Below, piece after piece: positions 26,962-35,917 of a stretch of DNA of 64,000 bases. The position numbers and the translations under genes are program-made. How positions within the stretch are numbered: position 1 is the first letter of the stretch; each line of letters opens with the position of its first letter. Under the pieces are notes generated by a model. It did not search any database. It was not told the DNA's origin and saw nothing but the letters and a program-made list of their open reading frames with translations. This stretch comes from an uncultured Candidatus Saccharibacteria bacterium (GTDB lineage: Bacteria; Patescibacteriota; Saccharimonadia; Saccharimonadales; Saccharimonadaceae). The DNA lies in contig CALIMM010000014.1 in the NCBI GenBank assembly GCA_938045445.1, positions 82,247 to 146,246 on the forward strand. Direction: 5' to 3'.

Positions 26962-27540
26962 CTACCACTTCGCCCAACTCAGCTCCTCCCAATCAGCCCT
27001 TACCAGTGTATACACCCTCCACGCTACTGCCTCGCCTGCAACTTCACCTTGCTCGATTCCCGTGTATCGGTAGCCAAGCCTCTCGAGCGCATTCCAGCTG
27101 CGGATATTTTGCACGTATGCCTTTGCCTCAATTATTGCAAATCCACCCTCAGAAAACGCCCAATTGCAGACTGCTTGCTTGGCAGAACTCCCAAGGCCTT
27201 GACCCCAGTTTTTCGGATCGCCAATCAGCGTACAGAATGCCCCCGCTGTGACGCCATATTTGTGGCTTAGTTTTCTTATCTCGTTAAGCTCAATATTGCC
27301 AACGATTTCGCCATCGCGCTCAATCATCCAGCTGTACCGATCGTCATCATCAAGCATATTTTGGAGATGCGCCACCTCGTCTTCCTCTGTCATCTGCGAA
27401 AAATCCGCACCCAAATACTGCGTCACCTCTGGCCGGCGAATCCACGCCATGGTAATCGGCGCATAAGCCGGGCTTGGCGCTACCAAGCGCAGCGTCTGGG
27501 TTTGGTTATAGGATGGTATGGTGATGGTGCGTGTGTACAT
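26962..27540 (-). CDS. GNAT family N-acetyltransferase (RimJ/RimL-like)
   Basis: A 192-residue acetyltransferase. The acetyl-CoA loop reads DPKNWGQGLGSSAKQA, and the C-terminal part has the usual NIRSWNALERLGYRYTG. The substrate is unknown. TATAAT (27553-27548) ends 7 nt before the ATG. The gene is divergent from the GH5 gene at 27586, with only 45 bases between start codons, so the promoters nearly abut. Confidence 0.85.
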   Translation of the reverse strand: MYTRTITIPSYNQTQTLRLVAPSPAYAPITMAWIRRPEVTQYLGADFSQMTEEDEVAHLQNMLDDDDRYSWMIERDGEIVGNIELNEIRKLSHKYGVTAGAFCTLIGDPKNWGQGLGSSAKQAVCNWAFSEGGFAIIEAKAYVQNIRSWNALERLGYRYTGIEQGEVAGEAVAWRVYTLVRADWEELSWAKW

Positions 27541-27585
27541 ACTTGCAATTATAGTTTAGCTCTATGCTTTGCTACAATAAAGCAT

Positions 27586-28554
27586 ATGCATAAACCATTA
27601 CGCGGTGTTAACTTGGGTGGATGGCTGGTGCTTGAGCGCTGGATGACGCCGTCGGTCTTTGCGGATACAGACGCGAGCAACGAGCATCAGCTGATGATGC
27701 AACCAGACGGCCCGGAGCGCATTGCCAAGCACCGGCAGGAATTTATGACCGAAGCGGACTTTGCCTGGCTGCATGCGCACGGTATCGAGGCGCTGCGTGT
27801 GCCGGTTGGCTACTGGGTGCTGGAAAGTCAGGATGGCTACCTCGAGGCTACCAAGCAGCTGGACTGGTGCTTTGCAATGGCAAAAAAATACCATATGCGT
27901 GTCTTGCTTGATTTACACGCGGCGCCTGGCGCACAGAACTTGGGCGACCACAGTGGGAGTGGTAACCGCATGCCGCAAACGGGGTGGTACCAGGCCAAAA
28001 ACCGCCGTGCAACCCGCCGTATTCTTGTGCAGCTTGCCGAGCGCTATAGTGCAAGCCCGCAGCTCTGGGGGATTGAGCTGCTGAACGAACCCTTTACCAA
28101 AAACTGGTTGCAGCACTGGCTGCTGCGGCTGTGGTCGCGCCGTACAACTGGCCGGTTGCGCCGCAATGTACTGGCCACAACGCGTATTATTATCAGTGAC
28201 GCCTACCAGCTACCACGGTGGCGCCAGGCGCAGCCCCGTGATTGGCTCGATATTCACCACTACCAGTGTTTTGGGGCGGCCAACTTGGCGCTGGTGGATT
28301 ATGATCAGCACGCTAATATTGTGGATGAATTTACCCACATGCACCAGTCGTTGCAGCGCCCAACCATCATTGGTGAGTGGAGTGCGATTTTGCCGCCCAC
28401 CATTGCCATGACTCCGTCGACCATCACCGCCTACATACTAGCGCAGCAAACGGCTTTTGCCAGCGCCGACGCCCACTTTTTCTGGAGTTATAAAACCGAA
28501 TCGAATGATGGCTGGAACTACCGTTGGCTGGTAGAGAAGGGTATTATGCCATAG
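27586..28554 (+). CDS. Glycoside hydrolase family 5 (exo-beta-1,3-glucanase-like), no signal peptide
   Basis: A 322-residue enzyme beginning LRGVNLGGWLVLERWMTPS, typical of GH5 exo-1,3-glucanases. The acid/base Glu is in GIELLNEPF and the nucleophile Glu in IIGEWSA. There is no signal peptide, membrane segment or lipobox, so it should act in the cytoplasm. ATG 27586 follows TACAAT (27573-27578) by 7 nt; a longer in-frame extension to 27361 crosses the divergent GNAT gene and is rejected. It could degrade imported beta-glucan oligosaccharides or glycosides. Confidence 0.88.
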   Translation: MHKPLRGVNLGGWLVLERWMTPSVFADTDASNEHQLMMQPDGPERIAKHRQEFMTEADFAWLHAHGIEALRVPVGYWVLESQDGYLEATKQLDWCFAMAKKYHMRVLLDLHAAPGAQNLGDHSGSGNRMPQTGWYQAKNRRATRRILVQLAERYSASPQLWGIELLNEPFTKNWLQHWLLRLWSRRTTGRLRRNVLATTRIIISDAYQLPRWRQAQPRDWLDIHHYQCFGAANLALVDYDQHANIVDEFTHMHQSLQRPTIIGEWSAILPPTIAMTPSTITAYILAQQTAFASADAHFFWSYKTESNDGWNYRWLVEKGIMP

Positions 28555-28840
28555 GAACTAGGCTGAGGTTCCTGGGTGGGTAATCTCGCCTGGAAATGGA
28601 TATCAATATCATCTTGCAGTTGTTGTATTGGATGTGACCGAAGTATGTGTGTTGGATCAAGAGGTGTACCATACCCATCATGCTGACGCGCGGGTTGCAG
28701 TTGATGATTTTTCGTTTGATAGCAATCATCAATAATGAGGATGAGAGGTGCTGGGTGAGCGAGTATCCCTTCCAGCCATCCACCAAATCATGTATAATAA
28801 ATCGAGTACGACAGCCAAGAAACGGAGGAAATGAAGAAGT

Positions 28841-29137
28841 ATGGCAATGGGCATGAACCAAATGAAGATGCTTAATGACTTGCGCAAGGCGCAGAAGGCA
28901 CTAGCGAAGGAGATCGTGGAGGTCGAGGCAGGCGATGGTGCGGTGATTGTGCAGATCACTGGCGAGCTGAAGATTAAGAGTGTGAAGATCGACCCAACTA
29001 AGGTAGACCTGGATAACATCCACCAGCTGGAGCACTGGATCGAGATTGCAATCCGCGACGGTATGGCCAAGGCGCAAGAGATTGCTGCCAAGAAAATGCA
29101 GCCACTGATGGGTGGGCTTGGCAACCTCGGGTTCTAG
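28841..29137 (+). CDS. ybaB: YbaB/EbfC nucleoid-associated protein
   Basis: A 98-residue protein with the coiled-coil N-terminus and the VEVEAGDGAVIVQITGELKI sheet typical of YbaB/EbfC, dimeric tweezers that bind DNA. It is followed 5 bp later by recR, the classical ybaB-recR pairing. A TATAAT lies near 28793 and an SD (GGAGG) about 14 nt upstream. An ATG nearer the SD opens only a 14-codon frame. Confidence 0.93.
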   Translation: MAMGMNQMKMLNDLRKAQKALAKEIVEVEAGDGAVIVQITGELKIKSVKIDPTKVDLDNIHQLEHWIEIAIRDGMAKAQEIAAKKMQPLMGGLGNLGF

Positions 29138-29142
29138 CTAGT

Positions 29143-29757
29143 ATGGCAGATATTCTGCCTCAGGCCCTACAGCGGGCGATAGATGAGATAGGGCGCCTGC
29201 CAGGGGTAGGCGCACGCACAGCGGAGCGCTATGCGTATTTTTTGCTGCGGGCCGATGGGCGGACGAGCCAGGGGATTGCCCAGGCCATCACACAGCTTCA
29301 CACTGCTGTTGCAACCTGCCCCGTCACCTTTGCTCTGATGGATCCTGACCAAGACGTTTCGCCACTCTATAGTAGCCCAGAGCGCGATCGCAAGCAGATT
29401 GCTGTGGTGGAGGAGCCGCTCGATATCGTGGCGCTGGAGCGTACTGGCCACTATAAGGGGACGTACCATGTGCTGGGTGGCGTTATCTCACCGATCGATG
29501 GGGTGGGGCCAGAGCAGCTGCACATCCCCGAGCTGCTGAGGCGCATTGCTGATGACGTAGTAGAAGAGGTGATCATTGCCACCAATGCGAGCGTGGAGGG
29601 CGAGTCGACTGCGCTCTTCTTGCAGCGGCACATTGCCGAGGCAGGCCTAACGGTGCGGATGACGCGCTTGGCCCGCGGCATCCCCGTTGGCGTTGACCTT
29701 GAATATGCCGACCAAATCACCCTCGGCCACGCGCTCGAGGGGCGGCGCGCGGTGTAA
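29143..29757 (+). CDS. recR: Recombination protein RecR with degenerate zinc finger
   Basis: A 204-residue RecR for RecFOR-type loading of RecA at gaps. The helix-hairpin-helix (IGRLPGVGARTAERYA), Toprim (VVEEPLDIVALE, GGVISPIDGVGPE) and C-terminal PVGVDLEYADQITLGHALEG are well conserved. The Cys4 zinc finger is not: only Cys59 remains, and the other three positions are occupied by Thr, Ser and Ser up to YSSPERD. The fold may be held without zinc. Confidence 0.93.
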   Translation: MADILPQALQRAIDEIGRLPGVGARTAERYAYFLLRADGRTSQGIAQAITQLHTAVATCPVTFALMDPDQDVSPLYSSPERDRKQIAVVEEPLDIVALERTGHYKGTYHVLGGVISPIDGVGPEQLHIPELLRRIADDVVEEVIIATNASVEGESTALFLQRHIAEAGLTVRMTRLARGIPVGVDLEYADQITLGHALEGRRAV

Positions 29758-29768
29758 TGAAGCGACTA

Positions 29769-31376
29769 TTATGCTGATTCTGTGTGGAGACGTCGCTGCT
29801 CTTCGGCGGCTTCTTGCTTCTCGACGAAGTCGTAAAGACAGTCGCTGACAGTACTTTCGAGTGTAGTAAGATTCTCGACTTGTTGGGCAAGTGCCTTCAT
29901 CGGTGAGTCTGCTTCGCGGGCGGTGGCCTCTTGCAAAAAGCGAAATACATCATGATCATAGCCAACACATTCAAAATAAAGCGTAGCGAGTTCGGCGCTT
30001 GGGTTGTCGCGCAGCTGTTGCGCGATCCACTGCTTGACTTTCTCACCTTCTCCTAGCTCGTCTTTGAGCAAAAGCACATAGAAATGAATTTCCTCTATCT
30101 CATCTGTTTGGTAGAAATAATAGTTCACCATGTCCCAGGCAGCCTTCCGAGCGACCGCTTGCTCGCCATGCTTGGCACAGAGCTTTACAAGATAGTAGTC
30201 GTCAAATAACCGTGAAGAAGATCGCTCTGATGGGTGCTTGGTAATGATGGCAATGTAAGCATCACGAATCCGCTGATCGAAGATAAAGCGCCGGTCGTTC
30301 AATGAATTAACAACAGCGTGGAGTGTATACCCTTCATCCTCGGGTGTAATAACATAAGCGGAGGCGCGGGCTTGGCGTGTGCCGTCTGGATCTTTGCCAT
30401 ATATGACATACTCGGCATCGATTTCTGCCTTGATGTAGGGGCTGATGACATACCGTTCGAGCTGCTGCGCCTTCGCTACGCCATCATCATCGAATTTGAG
30501 AAGGAGCTCGATGATCATGCCCAGTTCTTGCTGAGCTGATGAAATATATTGACTAACTTCTCGATCTTGTGCGAGTGTTGCTGTCTTGGGGTTGTATCCA
30601 AAGTGTTGGTAAGCCATTTCTTGGCAAAGGTTCGCAATCGTGCACATGCGAGCAAAATCATCAGCGTCTCGAGTGCGCAAGTGGAGGGTATTGGCATCAC
30701 TAAGAAGGCGATAAAAAGGCAAATCGATATCATCGCGCTGCATATCTCTAGCGGCAGTGGTGCGAGCATCGAGCGATTCGCGTAGCTCCTGCAAGCGAGC
30801 TGCTCCATCGGGTGTATCGCCCATTCTAATACACTCACGATATCGCTGATGAAAGAGTTCGTGCGGCTCAAGATCGGCAGGGATGGTCTGGAGTGACACA
30901 GTGCCAGATTCATCGCGCTGAAGCTCAAGAGTGCTCGACCGCATTGCTTGTGTTGGCTGCGAATCTGGCAAAATGACATCTAGAAACTCCCAGACATCCT
31001 GCTTAATCTTGGGGAGCTCTGCGGCAAGATCGGGGATACCCTTGCTGATCTTCTGTAGGTCGCGTAGGAGATCGGCTGCGAAGCGTCTACACTCGGCAAT
31101 GGCCTGTCTATCAAAATAATTATCAGCGTAGGGATCGCAATCAGAGAATCGCATAATGTGGATCAGGCTAGTAATTACCCGCCACACACTGCTACGCCAG
31201 AATAATTCATCATCTGCTATCGCCTGCTCGAGCAAATCACGATCAAGCAGCTGCTCGCGATACTCCACAATGTAGTAGTCTATCATTGCTTTTATCTTGA
31301 CTGGGTCGATTGGGAGCTGGCTTGCCTGTGGCCTTTGTTGCTGGGTAGCAGTGGTATCATCTGGAGAATTTGTCAT
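29769..31376 (-). CDS. Large alpha-helical protein of unknown function
   Basis: A 535-residue soluble, acidic protein, predicted mostly helical from its heptad-like pattern. There are no signal peptide or membrane segments and no recognised motif. The N-terminal 20 residues are polar and disordered. The C-terminal third (EIEEIHFYVLLLKDELGEG, then NPSAELATLYFECVG) reads like TPR or HEAT-type helical pairs. ATG 31376 is chosen because TATGGT ends 7 nt upstream. It is convergent with recR, with 11 bases between. Confidence 0.8.
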   Translation of the reverse strand: MTNSPDDTTATQQQRPQASQLPIDPVKIKAMIDYYIVEYREQLLDRDLLEQAIADDELFWRSSVWRVITSLIHIMRFSDCDPYADNYFDRQAIAECRRFAADLLRDLQKISKGIPDLAAELPKIKQDVWEFLDVILPDSQPTQAMRSSTLELQRDESGTVSLQTIPADLEPHELFHQRYRECIRMGDTPDGAARLQELRESLDARTTAARDMQRDDIDLPFYRLLSDANTLHLRTRDADDFARMCTIANLCQEMAYQHFGYNPKTATLAQDREVSQYISSAQQELGMIIELLLKFDDDGVAKAQQLERYVISPYIKAEIDAEYVIYGKDPDGTRQARASAYVITPEDEGYTLHAVVNSLNDRRFIFDQRIRDAYIAIITKHPSERSSSRLFDDYYLVKLCAKHGEQAVARKAAWDMVNYYFYQTDEIEEIHFYVLLLKDELGEGEKVKQWIAQQLRDNPSAELATLYFECVGYDHDVFRFLQEATAREADSPMKALAQQVENLTTLESTVSDCLYDFVEKQEAAEEQRRLHTESA

Positions 31377-31653
31377 GATATATACCATAGCGGGGAAAGG
31401 GAAATCTGTCAATCAAAAGAACCTTAAATATCAAGACCTCTGCGTTTTCCGTTAGCCTCTCCACTTACCAGTGTATTCGAGTGGAGTGCAACACTCTGCT
31501 GCCAGAACCGACAGACTCCAAGTCTGACGTAAAAGATTAATATCTTCCCAGGATTCATCCTTATTAGCATTCTGGAGGGAGGCTAAAGAATTATTAAAAG
31601 TTGTGTCGCGTCGAAAGGAGAAACAATATGTGTTTATTTGCTATACTAAAACA

Positions 31654-32391
31654 ATGGCAAAATCAAAGAAATGGACGAAAAAGCTAACGCGCTGGGCGCA
31701 GAGCAACCGCTGGGGGCTTGTGAGCGCTGCGTTAGTGCTTGTGCTGGTGGGTGGTGTGTGCCTTGCGTGGCAGCGTGGCATGCTAGCGAAGTTTATCAAA
31801 ACACCGCAGGACACGGCAAATGCAGCGCTCACGAGCCAAGACAACACCCTGCCCGCCTGGATGCCAGATACCGTTAAGCGCTGGCAGGGCGAGATTACCA
31901 AGCAGGCTCGGCAGTATAATATTTCGCCGCAGCTGGTGGCGATTATCATGACGCTAGAATCCGGCGGGTACCCCAAGGCGCACAGTGGTGTGGCCAGTGG
32001 TTTGATGCAGGTGACGGATGGCACGGGCAGGGAGATTGCGGCTAAATTCGTGAAGCCGGCGCGCACGAACTATGATTTATTTGATCCTGAAACGAGCATA
32101 GCCTTTGGCGCGGCCTACTTAGCGCATCTGCGCGATCAGCTGTGCGTGCCGCTCGGTAATCTATCCGAGAATGAGTGCGTTGAGCTCGTTGCTGCTGGCT
32201 ACAATGGTGGCCCGGGTGCAGCGGGCAACTTATACCGTGGCCGCGGGCTGGAAGCAATCGAGACCCTCAGCTACAGTCGCGACGCCATGAACCTATGGCG
32301 CGAGCGAGTAAGCAGCAGCAGCCCCACCTATACACGCTGGTTTGAGCGTGGCGGCAAGAAGCTGGTAGAGAAGGCGCAGACGGGTAGCTAA
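31654..32391 (+). CDS. Membrane-anchored lytic transglycosylase (SLT domain)
   Basis: A 245-residue protein with a basic N-terminus, one transmembrane helix (about residues 21-39) and an SLT fold: catalytic Glu in MTLESGG, then SGVASGLMQVTDGTG and the later AGYNGGPGA. It cleaves the MurNAc-GlcNAc bond of peptidoglycan outside the membrane. ATG 31654 is preferred because TATACT ends 6 nt before it. The 277 bases upstream contain only small hairpins. Confidence 0.9.
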   Translation: MAKSKKWTKKLTRWAQSNRWGLVSAALVLVLVGGVCLAWQRGMLAKFIKTPQDTANAALTSQDNTLPAWMPDTVKRWQGEITKQARQYNISPQLVAIIMTLESGGYPKAHSGVASGLMQVTDGTGREIAAKFVKPARTNYDLFDPETSIAFGAAYLAHLRDQLCVPLGNLSENECVELVAAGYNGGPGAAGNLYRGRGLEAIETLSYSRDAMNLWRERVSSSSPTYTRWFERGGKKLVEKAQTGS

Positions 32392-32431
32392 GAAGCGTTG
32401 GTGCTGGTATAGTCTTTGGTATTTTGCTTGG

Positions 32432-32659
32432 TTATTTCTCTGAATTTATTTCTCTAGGAGTTGCCGGTTTATCCCTTTCATATGGAGGGAGCGGGAAGCC
32501 GTGCCAGTATATCGTTCGTGCGGTGTCTATGAAACCTTTTGTTCTTTCGGCTAGCTCTAGAAATTTCGCGCCGAATTTTTGTCGCAAGGTTGCTGTCTGA
32601 TCACTCTCGTGTGCTTGACTAATCTCACTCGCGCTTGGTCTGTTCTCGTAGTCTGTCAT
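32432..32659 (-). CDS. Small soluble hypothetical protein
   Basis: A 75-residue polar protein (MTDYENRPSASEISQAHESD, then a helical KFGAKFLELAERTKGF). No family recognised. The start is chosen for a good SD (GGAGGA, 6 nt upstream). An in-frame ATG at 32800 would add 47 residues and follows its own TATGGT box, so a longer product is possible. Confidence 0.6.
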   Translation of the reverse strand: MTDYENRPSASEISQAHESDQTATLRQKFGAKFLELAERTKGFIDTARTIYWHGFPLPPYERDKPATPREINSEK

Positions 32660-32689
32660 AGAATCCTCCGCACTAGTACTTCTAAAACT

Positions 32690-32817
32690 ACCGTACCATA
32701 TCTCTATGATGCTATGCAAATAATAATAGACTCCGCCTACTATATTCATCACAATTCGTCCTTGCTTAACTACGACCCTGCGACTTATATACCAAGCCAT
32801 AAATCCACCGTACCATA
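32690..32817 (-). repeat. Duplicated promoter-like sequence
   Basis: ACCGTACCATA occurs at 32690-32700 and again at 32807-32817 (117 bases apart). On the minus strand each reads GAG-N-TATGGTACGGT, with TATGGT as a -10 candidate. The upstream copy is close to the possible start at 32800. Confidence 0.5.
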
Positions 32818-32855
32818 CCTCGCGCCTACTGGCAAATTCTGCTACACTAAAGAGG

Positions 32856-33860
32856 ATGTTTGACGAAGCGATACGCGCGATCCAACGCGCAGACAAAATT
32901 ATTATTATCCAAGCTGAAAACCCCGATGGCGACAGTGTCGGCAGCAGCCTCGCGCTGGAAGAAATCCTGGGCGATTTGGGCAAGCAGGTGACACTCTATT
33001 GCCCGGTGGCAGTGCCCAAGTATTTGCGGTATATCCGCGGCTGGGATCGCATTACTGATGAGTTTGACAGCAGTACCGAGCTGGCGATTATTGTTGATAC
33101 CAGTGCCGATGTCTTGCTGGGCAAAGTGCTTGACGCGCCCAGCGCTCGCGCCTTCCTCACGACGCACCCAGCGCTGGTGCTGGACCACCACGCGACGGAG
33201 AGTACCTTGAGCTTTGACCATACACTTATCAATCAAGATGTGGTGGCGACTGGCGAGCTCATCTACAATCTTGCGCAGCATGCCCAATGGGTGATCAACC
33301 CACAAGCGGCAGAGAATCTCCTCATCGCGATCATGAGCGACAGCCTCGGCCTGACAACGCAAAACACCACAGCCGACTCCATCCAGACCGTCGCAGAGCT
33401 GACCAGGCTGGGCGCAAGCAATGCCGCCATCGAGGTGCGCCGCCGCGACTTTATGAAAAAAGCGCCAGAGATCCTTCGCTACAAAGGGCGCTTGATCGAG
33501 CGGATCGAGTATATGCTGGATGGCCGCCTGGCACTCATCCACATCCCGTGGGAGGAGATCCAGGAATATAGCGACCAATATAACCCCAGTATGCTTGTGC
33601 TAGACGAGATGCGCTTGGTAGAGGGGGTAGATGTGGCGATTGCGATCAAGACCTACCCCGATGGCAAGCTGACTGGCAAGATCCGCAGCAATGCACCAGT
33701 GGCGGCAATGATCGCTGGTTACTTTGGTGGCGGCGGCCATGCCTATGCGGCGGGTTGGCGGATGTATGAGGATTACCAGCTGGCGATGCGTGAGATCGTC
33801 GAGGCAGCCAGCCGGGCCTTTGTTGAGTATGATGAGAGCGAGGCAGCCCATGGCGATTAA
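32856..33860 (+). CDS. DHH-family phosphoesterase (NrnA/RecJ-like) with altered first metal motif
   Basis: A 334-residue DHH/DHHA1 protein. DHH is at residues 110-112 (LVLDHHATES), and the DHHA1 glycine motif reads YFGGGGHAYAAG. The first metal motif, normally H-x-x-PDxD, reads AENPDGDSVGS with Ala20 in place of His. Family members degrade nano-RNA, pAp or cyclic dinucleotides. Loss of the ligand may alter metal use. TACACT ends 7 nt before the ATG. The last 11 bp overlap cysS. Confidence 0.88.
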   Translation: MFDEAIRAIQRADKIIIIQAENPDGDSVGSSLALEEILGDLGKQVTLYCPVAVPKYLRYIRGWDRITDEFDSSTELAIIVDTSADVLLGKVLDAPSARAFLTTHPALVLDHHATESTLSFDHTLINQDVVATGELIYNLAQHAQWVINPQAAENLLIAIMSDSLGLTTQNTTADSIQTVAELTRLGASNAAIEVRRRDFMKKAPEILRYKGRLIERIEYMLDGRLALIHIPWEEIQEYSDQYNPSMLVLDEMRLVEGVDVAIAIKTYPDGKLTGKIRSNAPVAAMIAGYFGGGGHAYAAGWRMYEDYQLAMREIVEAASRAFVEYDESEAAHGD

Positions 33861-35337
33861 GTTTGCCAATACACTGACCCGTCACCTCGATACCTTTGTA
33901 CCGCTCCAGCCTGGCAAGGTGTCGCTCTACACCTGTGGGCCAACAGTGTATAGCTATTTACATGTTGGCAACTGGGCAGCGTATATCTACTGGGATATCC
34001 TGGTGCGCATGCTTCAGGCGGAGGGCTATGAGGTGGAGCGTGTGATGAATATCACTGATGTCGGCCACCTAACGAGCGATGCTGATGAAGGCGAAGACAA
34101 GCTCGAGAAGGGTGCGCGCCGCGAGGGTAAGACTGCTTGGCAGATTGCTAAATTCTACGCCGATGACTTCATCCGCGGGATGAACGCGTTGCACTTAACG
34201 CCGCCGAGCCAGCTGGCCCGTGCCACCGACTATATCGACGAGCAAATCCAGCTTGCCATTACGCTCAAGCGCAAGGGGCACACCTACCAGACGAGTGATG
34301 GGATTTATTTTGATACCAGTACCTTCCCAGCCTATGCAGACTTTGCCCGGCTCGATCTGCGAGCCTTGCGGGCGGGGGCACGGATTGGTCCCAATAGCGA
34401 GAAGCGCCACGCGAGCGACTTTGCCCTATGGAAGTTCTCGCCAACTGGCGTCAAGCGCGACATGGAGTGGCCCACGCCACCGGAACTGCTCGACCAACCA
34501 CCAACAGACGGCACCCCAGTGATGGGCTTCCCGGGGTGGCACTTGGAATGCTCGGCGATTGCAATGCACTTCCTTGGCGCGACGCTCGACATCCACACTG
34601 GTGGGATCGATCATATCCCTGTGCACCACAGTAACGAGATTGCTCAGAGCGAGGCTGCGACGGGCCAACCCTTTGCTCACTACTGGCTGCACTGCAACCA
34701 CCTTAAGGTCAATGGTACGAAGATTAGCAAGAGCTTGGGCAATGGTTACACCTTGGCCGACCTCGCCGAGCGGGGCTACACTCCCATGGAGTATAAGCTG
34801 TTCGTCTTGCAGAGCCACTACTCGCACGAGGGGAACTTTAGCTGGGAAAACCTCAGTGCGGCGCGCAACCGCCTACGCAAGTGGTATGAGGTAGCGTGCC
34901 TGCGCCACCAGACGTATGAGAGCCTGGATGATGACCAGCGCAAGAGTGACGAGCAATCGGGCCACGTATCGCTCTTGGCAGCGAGCGGGGCAGTACGCGA
35001 GGCGCTCGCAAATGACCTGAATACCCCCGAGGCGCTGCGGCTCATCGACGAAGCGTTTGATCGGGTGCTAGCGCGGCCACTGGCAGCAGTGTACCATCGT
35101 GGATTGGAGGAGTTGCTAGCGGCGATTGATCAGCTGCTTGGCCTCGATCTCTGTGAGTCGACGCCAGATATTACAGATGAGGCAAAGCAGCTCATCCTCC
35201 AGCGCCAGCGTGCTCGCGAAGCGCGTGACTGGCCCACAGCCGATCGCCTGCGTACTGATCTCACCGCGCTACACATCGCTGTGCGCGACGCGCCGCAAGG
35301 GCCAGTGTGGTGGTGGGCAGAAGAGAAAATCGCCTAA
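33850..35337 (+). CDS. cysS: Cysteinyl-tRNA synthetase
   Basis: A 495-residue class I synthetase. HIGH-like YLHVGNW, KISKS (GTKISKSLGN), zinc ligands Cys in YTCGPTVY and GWHLECSAIA, and HHSNE are present. The anticodon-binding C-terminus is somewhat extended. ATG 33850 overlaps the DHH gene by 11 bp, so they form a coupled operon. A perfect bidirectional terminator follows. Confidence 0.96.
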   Translation: MAIKFANTLTRHLDTFVPLQPGKVSLYTCGPTVYSYLHVGNWAAYIYWDILVRMLQAEGYEVERVMNITDVGHLTSDADEGEDKLEKGARREGKTAWQIAKFYADDFIRGMNALHLTPPSQLARATDYIDEQIQLAITLKRKGHTYQTSDGIYFDTSTFPAYADFARLDLRALRAGARIGPNSEKRHASDFALWKFSPTGVKRDMEWPTPPELLDQPPTDGTPVMGFPGWHLECSAIAMHFLGATLDIHTGGIDHIPVHHSNEIAQSEAATGQPFAHYWLHCNHLKVNGTKISKSLGNGYTLADLAERGYTPMEYKLFVLQSHYSHEGNFSWENLSAARNRLRKWYEVACLRHQTYESLDDDQRKSDEQSGHVSLLAASGAVREALANDLNTPEALRLIDEAFDRVLARPLAAVYHRGLEELLAAIDQLLGLDLCESTPDITDEAKQLILQRQRAREARDWPTADRLRTDLTALHIAVRDAPQGPVWWWAEEKIA

Positions 35338-35381
35338 TATGACAAACCATAGCTACGCCCGGTAAAGTACGAGAGAAAATA

Positions 35382-35412
35382 AAATGACGACCCTATCGGA
35401 GGGTCGTCATTT
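35382..35412. terminator. Bidirectional terminator after cysS
   Basis: Perfect 13-bp stem AAATGACGACCCT-atcgg-AGGGTCGTCATTT between convergent cysS and the 35450 gene. Confidence 0.9.
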
Positions 35413-35449
35413 GAGGCTTGGTGTGACGATAGGTAATGTTTAGAAATCC

Positions 35450-35788
35450 TTACGCATTGCCAGTGGCAGTACGATCCTCTGGATTGCGAAGCTCTGATAC
35501 TGTGTCTGTGTTGCCTTCTAGCATAGCAGCGTGTCCGAGTTCTACTGCTCTAGCAAATTCATTTGCAAGTCTTTCTCTCTCAGCAGCACCCTCGGGTGTT
35601 GTGTCGTCGACAGCATTATAGGCTTCTATAATTTCAACAAGATACCGTACTTCATCTGGGTCGTCAATCCCATCACCTTCAAGTGCTCCCCATGGATCCC
35701 ACAGACCCGAGTGAACATAAACTTCTGACCCTCTCAAAGACGGTTTAGTAGGGTCTTTTTCTTTGAATAACTTAAACCTCTCAAGCAT
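35450..35788 (-). CDS. Small acidic hypothetical protein of the accessory cluster
   Basis: A 112-residue acidic soluble protein (MLERFKLFKEKDP, LWDPWGALEGDGIDDPDEV). No family recognised. An SD (AAGGAG) 5 nt before the ATG fixes the start at 35788. It is divergent from the 35918 gene. AT-rich upstream DNA and unusual composition mark the beginning of an accessory block that ends at 38201. Confidence 0.65.
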   Translation of the reverse strand: MLERFKLFKEKDPTKPSLRGSEVYVHSGLWDPWGALEGDGIDDPDEVRYLVEIIEAYNAVDDTTPEGAAERERLANEFARAVELGHAAMLEGNTDTVSELRNPEDRTATGNA

Positions 35789-35881
35789 TTCATCTCCTTC
35801 GTATGTATTAGATATAACGCAGATTACACTATTAGAATAATATATTATACAAATAGACGCAAGTATGTTCACGTGCATTGC

Positions 35882-35910
35882 TTGACAAGCACCAAGGAAT
35901 ACCCCATCAT
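35882..35910 (+). promoter_or_regulatory. Promoter of the 35918 gene
   Basis: TTGACA (35882-35887), 17-nt spacer, CATCAT (35905-35910), 7 nt to ATG 35918. It predicts a leaderless mRNA. Confidence 0.6.
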
Positions 35911-35917
35911 AGTCGAT

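Noticed and set aside
31413..31602. Possible structured RNA upstream of the lytic transglycosylase
   Set aside because: Only short hairpins (for example CAGAC-tccaa-GTCTG); no match by eye to SRP RNA, RNase P RNA, tmRNA or 6S RNA.
32847..33578. 243-codon minus-strand frame over the DHH gene
   Set aside because: Antisense shadow of a gene with clear DHH/DHHA1 motifs.
35862..35876. parS-like TGTTCACGTGCA
   Set aside because: Only partly matches the TGTTTCACGTGAAACA consensus and lies 17 kb from parAB in an accessory region.
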